Positions 22,271 through 34,134 of a DNA stretch of 64,000 bases are shown here, one piece after another. How positions within the stretch are numbered: the stretch's first letter is position 1; each line of letters starts with the position of its first letter. Made by a program: the position numbers and the translations under genes. The notes below the pieces were generated by a model. That model searched no databases. It saw nothing but the letters and a program-made list of their open reading frames with translations, and was not told the origin of the DNA. The stretch is from Aphrophora alni (Eukaryota > Arthropoda > Insecta > Hemiptera > Aphrophoridae): the NCBI GenBank assembly GCA_963513935.1, contig OY740774.1, positions 98,649,668 to 98,713,667 on the forward strand, in the 5' to 3' direction.

Positions 22271-22696
22271 GTGTAGATTCTTGTTATATGTCAACGTAGA
22301 TGGCGGTATACGTCAATATTTTTCACTAAATTTCTGAGAAAATATAACCACTAAAAAAAAAAAAAGAAAAAAAAAAGTAACGAGAAATTTCGACAATTGT
22401 AAATGCTTTAAACTCTATATAGGGTAAAAATGTGCATTACAATATTTTAACTACTTATTATTTGTTATCAAGACAATGAAATTCAGAACTTACGAATTAT
22501 ATGTATCAAATAAACTGTCTTCTCTTACCTGCAACAAAAGAATCACAGTATTAAATAAAATATTTCTAGATCCTTGTGTAGTAAAAACTATATATAACAA
22601 TAATAATTTATTATTTACTTTAGGTAAGTTAAATATAACAACTAATCAAGCAAGAGTAATTAATAACTCTGCTGTAAGTTTTTAGCCATTCTAGAG
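22271..22696. other. no gene seen
   Basis: Includes an A-rich tract at 22353-22378. A 69-codon frame at 22476-22685 resembles nothing I know. Confidence 0.45.
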
Positions 22697-22855
22697 AGTA
22701 GGGTTGTAAAGCCTTTTATAATCGATTCCAAACTATTCCAATTACTACAAACGACGGCAGGTTAGATCGTATTTAGATCGTACGTGCCTTCCCTGAAAAT
22801 TATAAATGTCTTCCTTCAGAGTTTATTAATTAGGTAATAATAAAGGTAGACATAT
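22697..22855 (-). repeat. dispersed repeat, inverted partner of 13262-13413
   Basis: Runs from GGGTTGTAAAGCCTTTTATA through TACAAACGACGGCAGGTTAG to AATAATAAAGGTAGACAT. This is the reverse complement of the 13.3-kb copy with a few substitutions and a short internal duplication. Confidence 0.85.
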
Positions 22856-23568
22856 TCATGGTTACTATTTCCTAATCTTATAAAGTATTGTGATTGTTCG
22901 AAAAATCTATGGTGATTTTTACCGGTTTGACGAACTACAAATTTAAGGAATAGAGTAATTTTGATCAATATTCTTACCTGTCACAGTATGACCTACTTGA
23001 GCCCCCCCCCCAAGTTTGTGATAACTGAAAATTTGGATTAGTGTTAGGAATTAGGATAGTTTTAGTTAGGAATATAGTAAAAGTTCTTTTTAAGAAGCCA
23101 GTTGTGACAGACTTGGAAAAAATGATGAAATTGCTCACCTTGCAAGGAAGGCAGACGTCATTGATGCTACAATGATATATAAACCCTTGGGTAGGCCAAG
23201 ATTGATCAAGTGGAAGGGCTAGAGGCGAGTAAGAGCCTTGTAGGAGTATTGAGATTTTCGGACGAGCATCCACAAAAATGCAAGGAGGGTGAGCAAACTT
23301 CGTGTATTAAGAAACTTGTAATTATTTCAGTCAGATAATTATAGAGTAGAATAAGATCTGTGAGTCACAGCAATTAAGAGTCATTCTGGATTAATAATAA
23401 TAATAATAATATTGTAGCATTGTAATAAAATAGAGGGTGGTTATTCTTATTAATAATTGTTAATAAAGATTAATTGAGGTCTGAACCACTGATTCGATTA
23501 TATTGAAAAGGTGAACCCAGGCAGGTTAAAGGAACCAATCTTAACAGTAGTGTACATTCTAAAATTCG

Positions 23569-23621
<53 letters not shown>

Positions 23622-24007
23622 TTGGCCATTAAGTCCCAAATAAATTTAATCGTCGCCATATCTCTAAAATTAGGGTTTAGGTCAAAAAGTAAAATAGGAG
23701 AACAATTAAAAAAAGACTACAAGATTGTCTCAAAATCTCCAGAACTAAGTAATTTAGTACAGATTTTGTAAAATATGAAAGTTTATATCTAAATTTACAG
23801 TACGTACAATGAACGATTTTGAAAGGGTTATTTACTTTTAAAACTGCAAATTTCCTTTTTTATCTTGACCTTTCACATAATTTCTTTAATTTTTATTTAG
23901 TTTTGTAAAAAAAAATGTGCAATGTTTTTGTACCGTTTATTTAATACTCTATGAATAGATACACTTAGTGACTAAAGTGAATATCTGTATTGATGACGCA
24001 TCGCCAA
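22856..24007. other. no gene; possible LINE shard and microsatellites
   Basis: Between about 23150 and 23280 one frame reads KPLGRPRLIKWKG, reminiscent of the RGRP..RW motif in non-LTR RT C-termini, but no neighbouring motif supports it. Also present are (TAA)n at about 23390-23412 and (TA)n at 23574-23620. Confidence 0.3.
23574..23620. repeat. (TA)n microsatellite
   Basis: Pure TA dinucleotides. An 86-codon frame that crosses it is an artefact of the repeat. Confidence 0.95.
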
Positions 24008-24217
24008 GAATTCATTGAACTGTTACATCTCATATTCTAGCTGAAAACCATTTAAAGTATAATAATTCCTATATAAAGCCTATTTCCAACTGACATTGGT
24101 ATAAAGTTCCCCTTACAAAGGAAAGAATATAAAGACCTCACAAGATGAACAATGAAGTTCAGATATCATTATAGAAAGTTGAAAAATGATTTTGTCTGAT
24201 CCGTTTAAGAAATGCAA
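24008..24217 (+). repeat. dispersed repeat, inverted partner of 5933-6100
   Basis: Carries AATTCATTGAACTGTTAC, CCTATTTCCAAC, GGTATAAAGT and GTCTGATCCGTTTAAG in the order found in reverse complement at 5933-6100. Confidence 0.7.
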
Positions 24218-24984
24218 AGCCAATACCAGGAAATTATAAATGGAAATAGTGCAATAAAAACAATATGCCTTTGAGATTTTGTATCTTTATTATAAATATT
24301 GGAAAAAAAAAACACTAAAAATATTGGAAGAGAGAGTCATGATTATGTTCATAATTTTTTTTTTTTAACAGATGGGAAGATAAAAACGGTTGTGGTTTAC
24401 AGGTGTTGGTTAAAGTTGTTATTTGTACATTTTTTCTCCCTTTACGATAGTCTGCACAAAATTAACGGACTCTGTGCAAATTTATCAACTCGGTTATCTT
24501 TTAAAGTACAAAAAAAAACACTTTTTTGTCTTTAAAAGAGAAAATATTTTGTATCTTGTAAATTTTGTATAAGGCTATGGAGTCATTTGACTTTTAAAAT
24601 TCCTTTTAATTTTTACCCATAATTGTTTAGCAAATATTTAAACGAAATGACTATTTCTCAACTTAAAACCGAAAATGGTTTCGCTCGTTCAATAATAATT
24701 GTTCACATGTCAAAGACTCAGGACACGACATATGCACAGATTTTATCAATTAAACGCTACTCTGAGATAAAACGAAGGATTCTGAGATAAAAGGGATAAT
24801 GTATATACACTAAAATAATACAAATTAACTAAAAGTCCTTTCGTCTGTAAAATTATTTCTTGGTATTTAAGAGGGGGAAACCCTCTCAGTCATTATGGAA
24901 TTATAAAATAAAGACGCCCTAGTCCTTTCATAGCATCATTGTCGGAATTGAATAAGAGTTGGCCAGGAGAGACCTGACAGGAAA
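24218..24984. other. no gene seen
   Basis: AT-rich. A 78-codon frame at 24299-24535 is Lys/Phe-rich and unremarkable. Confidence 0.5.
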
Positions 24985-25105
24985 GATAAAAAAGAGGGAT
25001 CTAACGCTTAAGAGGTACTAAATTTAAAAAGTGTAGATCCAGCTAGGACCTCTCGGTATTACCAAGCCCGTAATCACTATAATGATCCTCTTAGGGTCTG
25101 AGTCC
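24985..25105 (+). repeat. dispersed repeat S, copy 2
   Basis: GATAAAAAAGAGGGATCTAA, then ACCTCTCGGTATTACCAAGC, CCGTAATCACTATAATGATC and CTTAGGGTCTGAGTC. It matches 55137-55235 best and 18355-18500 more weakly. Confidence 0.7.
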
Positions 25106-26999
25106 ATAAAAGCTTTGTTTTGTTTTGATAAGTTTTCTTTTTCTTTTAATACAACCTTAATGAACTTATTCAGTTATGGATTTAAAAATCAATACAGGTT
25201 TTAAATTCATACAATAATATTTTTTATAAAAACTCATTTTGTAACGGTGGCCAAATTAGAAAAACTGTTGTTTATGAAAAAAATTAAATAAAATGTCAGA
25301 TAGTATTTTTTCATTTTGCATGAACGTGATGTGATTTTTGTTGTTAGAAATCCTTAATCTAACCCTGATACCTGTAAAAAAACTAATTTATATAGGTAAG
25401 CTATACAAAAAAGAAAAGAACATTACGAGGAATGGAGAAAAGCAACCTAACACCAACTCCCATGACAAGCAGAGTTCAATGAAAGTTCAGATGGGAGAAA
25501 TATCGAATTCTTAAGGGAAAATATTGGGTGGGGTGGGGGGGATTGGAGAATGTTCATGAACGGGCTTAATATTTATTTTATTACAGATCTATAATATCTA
25601 AATAGAATATTTATGCTGTAGGGATCACGTTAATTTTATGGCCCTCATGTTTTTATCATTTTCATCTATTCTTTCTTTGTAAACGTCCTTAATGAGGACA
25701 GAAAACCATTAAACAAAAACAATAAACAATAAAACACAATGAACAAACTGTCTTAATCACTCAACATCAATATAAAAAAACCTTATTTTAGAACAGCCTC
25801 TTCGATTTTATGTTTTTTCACCATAAATCACAAACCAAAACTTTTGGAGAGATGGCTACTAATAAGTTTTGTTTGGATTCTTAAATAATACATGTTAGCT
25901 TATTTTGAGAAAATCGTATTTTCCCCTAAATTTTGAGTTATGGAAAATATGGAAAACAAATTTACGTTACGAAATTTGTATATAGGTTTGATTAAAATCG
26001 GTCCACGTGTTTTGGACTGTGAAGCACTATACAGACGACAGACGGACATTACTCCGAAAATCGGTTTTTGGAACTCCACGAAGATTTTGTTTACCAAAAG
26101 ACCTAACCTTCTCTACACTACGTATATGTATGAAATTAAAAACCCTTTGGACTGTATTTACTTTTTTTTTTAACTCATGTTCGTGGATTTCCTAAGAAAG
26201 TGATTCGTCGAGAAAAACACCTTAAATATCTTTCAAATTCGTTAAAAGTAAAAACAATCAAAAAACATAATGATGTTGATAGTAAAAGAAAGAAACAACC
26301 GTTACTGTATTCATTGAATCAGAAACATTTTATCGGGAAGTAATTTACTGTGCAATTAAATAACTCACAATTTACTTCAAGTTTCGAATTAAACGTTTAG
26401 CGTTTCTTGTCAGAACGTCTTCAAGTTAAGAGCTAAGGAAATGACGTCATTTCTAACGCTGATAATCTTGTCTTTTGACTGTCAGGTAATTATCTCGCTT
26501 CCTTGGTCCATTTAGAAATTGTCGTTCCGTTTCTGTCAATGTTGTTTGATTTCAATTGTATTGGTTTGTTAGTTAGTGAAATAGGTCAGTAATTCAATGT
26601 CTGATCTTTGCATATCAGCTTAACTATTATATAAACTCTAGATATTGAGATATTTCTTGTAGTATTGCCCAAAGCAGTTCGGGAAGTATTCACCGATTTT
26701 ACCTATTTATGTGATTTGGTACAATTTTTGGCTCACTGTTATAATTTATACAGAGTGCACGAAAAGTAAAGAGACATTAGGATATCCGGAAGAAGGGATG
26801 AGGTTTGAGATAAATACGTTTGAGATATAGTTATAAGGAACAAAAGAGACTACTTGATAGTACTTTGACAGAGAGTAAGCTCGCTTCATTTCACCAAATA
26901 ATTAATTGCCTTCAGAATAAATACGAATTCGATTGAGTTTTTAATCACGGCAATAACGAATAGTTTTTGTTATTAGAGTCTGTAGTTAAAACCAAGGAC
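25106..26999. other. no gene; scattered repeat scraps
   Basis: At about 25985-26060 the phrase ATTAAAATCGGTCCACGTG followed by ACAGACGACAGACGGACAT belongs to a common insect repeat style also hinted at near 54490 and 57310. The palindrome GAAATGACGTCATTTC lies at 26438-26453. ACAGAGTGCACGAAAAGTAA near 26751 resembles a transposon terminus, but no partner was found. Confidence 0.4.
26438..26453. promoter_or_regulatory. perfect 16-bp palindrome with a CRE octamer
   Basis: GAAATGACGTCATTTC contains TGACGTCA, the binding site of CREB/ATF-type bZIP factors. Other TGACGTCA octamers are at 14189-14196 and 46126-46133. No gene is adjacent, so function is unproven. Confidence 0.3.
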
Positions 27000-27090
27000 C
27001 TTATATCACGTGCATCTGTCTGGCTGTAAGTCACAACGACTTATATCACGTGCGTGTATGTCCATCTGTCTGGCTGTAAGTCGCAACGAC
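27000..27090 (+). repeat. short direct duplication
   Basis: TTATATCACGTGCATCTGTC, TGGCTGTAAGTC and CAACGAC occur twice in succession, the second time with GTGTATGTC inserted. A related phrase (AAGGACCCTTATAATTTCAC, GTCTGTCTGT) is at 27732-27760, so this is part of a dispersed repeat. Confidence 0.75.
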
Positions 27091-27303
27091 TCAGACAAGA
27101 AGATAAATCCTATATATTTCAAACTTTGTATTTATATATTTTTTATTGTCGCACATATAGAAAATATAGCAGTAACAAAAACTGACTTTGGGGTAGTTAA
27201 AGGGCAAACATTATGTAGTTGTAAGGGTATCAAGTAAAACTAGAAGTTATTCTGATTAGGAATATGTATATTAAATGTTGAGCTTGACTTATGAGAAAAA
27301 TTA

Positions 27304-27424
27304 TACAGTATAACAAACACACAGAACACAATGAAGAGGACGACCTTGTCGTTGAAACGCGTCTGATACTTAGGCGTATTTTTTTTTTTATGAGAATTGT
27401 GTTCTGTGTGTTTGTTATACTGTA
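27304..27424. repeat. perfect 28-bp inverted repeat around a 65-nt loop
   Basis: The arms at 27304-27331 and 27397-27424 are exact reverse complements (left arm starts TACAGTATAACAAACACACA). The loop holds hammerhead-like copy 2. Perfect arms in otherwise worn DNA suggest recent origin or constraint. The 62-codon frame at 27291-27479 simply spans the hairpin. Confidence 0.93.
27331..27363 (+). ncRNA. hammerhead-like motif, copy 2
   Basis: ATGAAGA, a 5- to 6-bp stem (GACGAC/GTCGTT) closed by CTT, then GAAACGCGTC. The first base of CUGANGA is changed. About 30 nt further on lies TTGTGTTCTGTGTGTTTGTT; a similar TTGTGTTTTC...TTTG phrase follows copies 1 and 3, which supports a common origin. Confidence 0.33.
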
Positions 27425-29097
27425 CGAATATGTATATTTATTTGTTTTAAAAAAATATGTTACACTAGGTCAAATTTAAAGGATCAGATATCATGTCCCC
27501 CCCCTCTAACTTGAATTATTTGGATTTGAAATTAAATCATATATTAAAGTTTTTTTTTAAAAGAGAAATACAACTTAATTTAACAACACAATGAGAAATG
27601 GGTAACGAGTATGTCTTATAAGTAATGTTTGTGAGATGTGAGACAATGAATAAAATAGCCATTAAAAGATGAATTGGATTTTTATTGTTATCTCTATATT
27701 AGGGTCCGTAGGTTTTTGAATACACCAAGGACCCTTATAATTTCACGCATGTCTGTCTGTACAATTTACTTAAGAGACTTTATAAAAATAACTGACCATA
27801 TGTTGTAGATTTAGATCACTTATTATTTCGAAGAAAATACTCCTGGGCATCATTAATTGTAGATGATGAATTGTAAGAAATGAGGTTTTTAAAGAATTTC
27901 GTAGTGAATACAGAAGATCTAATATTCAGGAAAAAATCATTGTTAAAATGTAACTTTAATTTTTGACATTTTTTATTTTTGTATCAAACTTTTTAAATGG
28001 AACGTAAATATATGTACCAAGTACGTACACGCGTGCGCGCGCGCACACACACACACACACCGCGATAGATAGAGTAATCTGTTTTATATAAAATGTACCA
28101 AAAATGATGAATGACCCCTAAGGGTACAGTCGGTGGTCATGTCATCGTCTCGGGTGTTGGAGTTACCATAAGGGAGATCACAATAGCTTAGCAATAATAA
28201 AAGTAAACGTATAGGACAATCATATACCTTGCATCCCCTGGGAGATATGACGGGACAACTCGAGAATTTTAAGCAGGAAGTGAGTCGTGTCATACATAAT
28301 CTTTAACTTCATAAAGCTAACATACAAAAATAAATATGCCTATGTTAGAACTATAACTATAGCTTGTGGATCTGCTCTTTGTTTTGGTTTTATAGTTTGA
28401 GTTTAAAACTATTAATAGTTTTTATTTGCGTCTATTTAAAAAAAAAAAACTGTTAATTTGTGTATCTATTTTGATTTTTTTTTAAATGTATTTTATAACA
28501 GTACCTTAAACGATTATTTTGGTTTTACCGGTTACTCCCAAACCGATATTTTCACATACTCCAGAGATCTTAGACATTTCTTCATGTAGTCTTGAGTAAG
28601 ATCACTGCCTTTCATCTTTTCTACCGTGTCTCTATTGACCAATTTTTTTTCATTTCCATCTCCAACACTAGTCGAGTATTCGAGGGGTATGAGTTTCTAT
28701 TTTACCTTCTTTTTAGTCTATAATGACCGAGAGGTTTTTCGCTTTTAAAAAACAAGAAAAAAAATAGAAGCCACACTTTTGGTAATTTGATCTAGAACGT
28801 TAAATAACAGATTTTGGGAGAATCGGATTTTGGTCTAGTAGGAATCCCGAATTTCGCATTATAATAAAAAAAAACCGACATCATTTATTTGTATTGACTA
28901 TATGGTAATTATTTATTGTCAATGTACAGGTAACAGGAACAACCTTATGGGGTCAGTAACAAAGTTCGAGTTCCTCTTAACTTTTAAAAATTGTGGTTTA
29001 GTCGTCTAGTTATAATAATGTCTATCTTTTCGAAACTTACGTTTTATTTATTTTTTTAATGTAATCTTTATCTATTTCAAAGTTTTATAAATGTTTT
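27425..29097. other. no gene; microsatellite
   Basis: A (GC)n(AC)n tract lies at 28029-28060. Another GGACCCTTATAATTTCAC repeat scrap is at 27732. Frames are short. Confidence 0.5.
28029..28060. repeat. (CG)n(CA)n microsatellite
   Basis: Alternating purine-pyrimidine run GCGTGCGCGCGCGCACACAC continuing as CA. Such runs can adopt Z-DNA. Confidence 0.9.
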
Positions 29098-29402
29098 GAA
29101 ACTTCAACATAACCTTTATGTTGTAATTATATAAATGAAAAATCAACATACTTTGTATGTTCTAATTAATTACAAAAAAGAAATTTTATACCCTGTCTGT
29201 TTTAATTAATTATACAAATGAAACTTCAATATAACCTGTATGTTCTAAATAATTATAAAAATGAAACTTCAACATACCCTTGTATGTTCTACTTAATGCT
29301 ACAAATGAATCTTCAAAATACACTGTATTTTTAATTAATTATACAAATGAAAATTCAACATACCTTGTATGTTTTAATTAATTATTCAAATGAAAGTTTA
29401 AC
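29098..29402 (+). repeat. tandem repeat, ~43-bp unit, about seven copies
   Basis: Units contain AAATGAAACTTCAACATA, CCTTGTATGTTCTAATTAAT and TATAC, with starts near 29099, 29137, 29180, 29221, 29264, 29309 and 29349. Each unit holds a small hairpin (AACATAC...GTATGTT). Confidence 0.88.
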
Positions 29403-31471
29403 AAATTCATAAAAAAGATATTTCTCTGATAAAAAAAAGCACTTGAACAACAATATTCACTGAAGATCTAAATTAGTGTTATGTCTAAAAACTGAACTGA
29501 ACAGTGTCGATGTACCTGTAATGGTAATTGCAATCAATTACCGTCGCTGTACAATGTAATTACAAAAGTAGCGACATCGCAAATAATAAAGTTCTAACGA
29601 TAGCAGTCGATAGCAAATAACGTTCTAAGTTATTTAAAATTTGAACGACGGAAACACGTTAGTTAATTAATAAGCTGGATACTATTATTGAAAGGATAAT
29701 TCTACGAATTTTGTTCTTTTTTATTAAACATGTAAACGGTTTTAAATTTGCTCCTATATATTACAGAAAACTCCACGAAAACGAAATCAGGGGATAAAAT
29801 GTTGCGTTGGAAATCAAAATGAGTCTATATCAACTCCAAATTATACTAGATGACAGTTAAAGAATAAAAGAATTTATTTGATCTATTGGGGTTGTTCGTA
29901 ATTTGACACAAGGGTCGAAGTGAGGCTTTCCGCTTTTTCGTGATCGTTTTCCCGCCTCTGGAAATCTTCTCGCAGTATTTACGCTCGATGTGGTCTCAGT
30001 TGATAGTTCTTATCATGATCTGTAGATTTAGTATACACAATATTACTGTTTATGTATTCTTTTGATGTTGTATATAGTTGATGTAGAAAATAAACAAATT
30101 TAAAACACAGTTTTAGCTTATACTCGTGGAAAAGCCATGTTGAAATTTAGAAATAGTATTCGGTTGGAAAGAGCTTCTCAAGAGTAATCCATTGATGTCT
30201 CTCTAACCCATTATGAAAGAGTAAAGCTTTTTCGCGAACAAAATAAAGCCTTTGAGGATGTGGCAATGCGAGTCTACGACGACACCGCTACATCTGTTTT
30301 GGTGATGCCATGTAACACTATACACGTATTTACGTTATTTGTGCAAACCCGTAACGTAGACACTGTTTTTTAAAGTCTGATCTTATTTTAATTGATCGAT
30401 CTGTTGTAATTGATCAAATATTACATAAATTATCATTTACATCACAATGCGCTGATTTGTTCCCTGCAGTTTCCTTTGAAACTTGACCTAACTTCCATCT
30501 TACTTGTGGATATGTATAAATGATAACGCTTTACGGATTCGATGTGTACAACACGAGTGTTTTGCAAAAGGAGCAAGTCACCCATACATTATTTTACTTA
30601 ATTATTTCTCTCTGAGACTTATATTTTGTTAGAGTATATTGAAGCTTTGGCACTATTTATTGTTAGTTTTTGATATGGTAGTGGTCACATCGTAGTTGCT
30701 ACTTTAGATTTACAATTTATTTAGTTTTTAAAGTTATTAGGTGATTTATCTAACGCAATGTTGTATTAGATATTCTACAATATGAATTTAAGTTATCGTT
30801 TAATGATGGATTGTTAATATTATTGTCTATTCAGTCTTTCACCATCATTTGTGAATATAAAAATTTAATTGAAAAAAATTGTATACCAACTTTTATTATC
30901 AAGTGCGAGGACTACTATGATTGATCCTTACTGACAACATGTTACATATTAATTCGTATATTCACAACTGATTGGGAATATCCTATCAGACTATAGGAAT
31001 AGTATGAACAATTTATTGAATATATTGCAACACTCAAGGAGCAAAGTTTACTGTTACATTAACACAATTTAACTGCAGTTGTCCAATGAGATATACCTTC
31101 TGACCTAATTATTACACTCGGATTGCTTAATGTTCAGGGTAGTACTTCCAACTCGGTGCAATAAGTAGTTTTGTCATTAGTTTCAAATTATCCCTCGTTC
31201 AAGCTACATAGTTTGTTCATCATTGTTGAGCAATATTAAGATTGAAATGAATTTATACAATTCCCTCTTGTTTCGACCTAGTATACTTCAAACTACCCAG
31301 TAAAATAGAATTTTGACATATTAAAAAAAAAAAAGTTTCATACATAATACTGTGGAAAATTATAGCACAATATGTTACCTAAAGCTTTTTATTGTATTTG
31401 ATCATCAAACTGCATAATCATCAAATGAAAGAAAACACAAGTTTGCATACCAAACATTTTACTTGAGGTAT
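29403..31471. other. no gene seen
   Basis: A stretch at 29905-30000 is less AT-rich (AGTGAGGCTTTCCGCTTTTT) but shows no frame or known motif. The rest is ordinary AT-rich DNA. Confidence 0.45.
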
Positions 31472-31505
31472 GACGACGTTTCAATAACTTAGTCATCAGC
31501 TTCAG
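31472..31505 (-). ncRNA. hammerhead-like motif, copy 3
   Basis: On the minus strand: CTGAAGCTGA, a TGAC/GTTA stem with a three-base loop, then TTGAAACGTCGTC, identical to copy 1 over the last 13 bases. Downstream on that strand is ACTTGTGTTTTCTTTCATTT, like the sequence after copy 1. The A of CUGANGA is replaced by C, so it is probably inactive. Confidence 0.33.
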
Positions 31506-34078
31506 TTGTTTCATTTACATTAAGGTTAGTGGCACTGAACCACAAGAGACTGCTAATATTACATACAGGTAGATAAACAATATAGTCACGCATTCCAATT
31601 CCAATGTATCTCAATATAAGTAATGAAACACAACTTTAGATCAATCACGTTATAATTTATTGAACACTAGTCAGTTGAACAACAATGCGGTAGGTTCTAT
31701 TATGATTATAAAGACATAATTGAACTTAGGAACAAAACTGGTTGAAATTACGAACCCCCACCCCCTAAAAAACACACATACAAGAAAAACAAGACAAAAT
31801 GAAATCATTGAAAAGAAGAAATTCAAATTAAAACAGAAACAAGTATAAAACATATTCCATAAAATAAATAGAATAAGTTAAGAAAAGAATTGAAAAAATA
31901 AACCACAGAATAATGAAAACAAAAATAAAAGAAATGTTCAATTAAAATTAAAGAAAAACAGACATATGTAAAAATATACATCATAGTGTAACAATATCAG
32001 GCGAAAAATACAAAATTATATATACACAATATATATAAATGATATAAAATTACTAAAAATACAACACAGAAATATTGAAAATATGACTTCACGTTTAAAT
32101 TATGAATTGTATTTTATCAAATTAAAAATACAGCAAAACTGGTAACTGATAAATGTTTTTCTTTAATTGTTTAAATGTTTTCCTGACTACATTGTAATGG
32201 ATGTGAATACTAGGAATGAACAAATATTGCATTTTTTTTAAGGAAACCCAAATATTGCATCATAAACATATCAAAGGAAACCCATGTTTAGTCTATCACT
32301 TAACTATGCGAAAAATAAAAGTAAATATTTATGTTTTGCAAGAGACCGAAAACAACCTTTACGGAAAATGTATTAGAAAGCTTTTTACTAAGCATTTCAA
32401 AAGATCAACTCCTTTAAGCCTTTATTTATTGAACGAAATATTTGACATCAAAGTTAGAAAAATAACTGTAGCAGTATTAAGAAAATGTTCGAAATGTGAG
32501 TATGAATACTATTGTATGGATACAATATTATTACCAACATAATGTAACATTGGGAAGTTCACTAAAATTTCTCAATAAAGTGTGTTTTGTTAAAGTGAGT
32601 CGCAATCTGGAATCGTTAAAAATAACAGTACTTTAAAACGGGAAACATGTCTCTTTTTGTTTGAAATTAAATTACGGTAACGAATTTATATAAAAAGTAT
32701 ATTAATGAACGATCGACAAATTCGTTTAATAAAAATTTATATGTATTAAATGTATTAAATTGATTTAAATGTATTAAATAAACAAAGAGCTCTAAATAAA
32801 TAGATTTTGAGAAACGCCTCGTTTAAACGTATGTGTATTTTATTATTTTAAATAAAAAGAATTATATCTAAGGGAATGTCCAATGACAGAACTTTTTTAC
32901 CGTTTCAAATTGGTGTTTAAATTTTTAATGGTTCATATCTCGCATTTGGTTAACTTACCAAATATTTTCCAGTGAAAAATATTTTGCTAGACAAACATAT
33001 TCATATATTTATTATCATTGTACGTTTAGAATCGCTAATTTGTGATAAAAAATATTTTTTTCGTAATCTACCCCCACAAATTTTACAGTACTTCTAATTT
33101 GTTAGTTTTTGGAAATAGGAAGTCATTTGGGGCTTTTGAAATGTTTTTTACAAAAAATAATCACAGCCTTCAGGAGCACTGGGTAATTATGGTTGTAGTT
33201 CAATTACGAAGAGATAATTTTGTATAGGTAACTTAGTTTTCCTACAACTTTCGAAGAATAAAGGTATCAATGTGTGCGTTTTTTAAGAGTAAACATTTTT
33301 GCGTAAATTTATGGTTTCATTAACAGTTTTTGATTTGATCGCCATAAATACTTCAAATGGAAGCGAAATTGAAATGATGGCTTATAAAAAAATTATTATC
33401 TAAACATGTGTACAAAGTTTCGACTCTAAATACAAATGCGTTTTTAAAAAAAAATATATAAATATATATTTATTTTAGAAAAACAGGCAGATAGGCCAGA
33501 AACGGAACTTTCCCCGATAAATTTTCTTTGGAACTTTTTGTTTATGTAGATACTGTAATCGATTTATCCTGTTAAAAATAAAGATTTCAATTTAATAAAA
33601 TTATCGATCAGTTTTGAAATAAAAATGAACGTTTTATGCAAATTGTTCCCGTATATTTTTTTAAAAATAAGGTTAATTTCGTACTTAGAGTATTTTGTCT
33701 CTTTAAAGGCTACCGACAACGTAAGTGGTGACCCAAAACACTGTTTATACCAACATTTACTTCGTAATATTAACTGAGTAATGACATCGTATTTCCATTA
33801 TTAGCAGATTATCTGAATTTATGCAGTGTTACGCGCCAATGATTTCAACTTGTATTTTATATTGGTTGTGTATTCGTTTTTGATTTCATGGTCTGTTGAG
33901 TTTTTGAATTAATTCTACACCTTCTCAAACTAACTAGGAAATACTGTTGCTGTTAATTTAATATTATTCAAAGTATTTTATTTTGTTCTCGTCTTAATAA
34001 CACGAATTATTAGTGCATTTTTGTAGTATTAATTATGAGTGACTAATGGAAATTTCCATAGGCTCCAAAAACCAAATA

Positions 34079-34134
<56 letters not shown>

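Noticed and set aside
23130..23290. LINE RT C-terminus suggested by GRPRLIKW
   Set aside because: Only one short motif, no flanking RT motifs; too weak for a feature of its own.
32216..32542. 108-codon open frame, plus strand, with a Cys-containing end
   Set aside because: No recognisable domain, no promoter or splice context, and a length that AT-rich DNA of this size can give by chance. A protein search could revive it.
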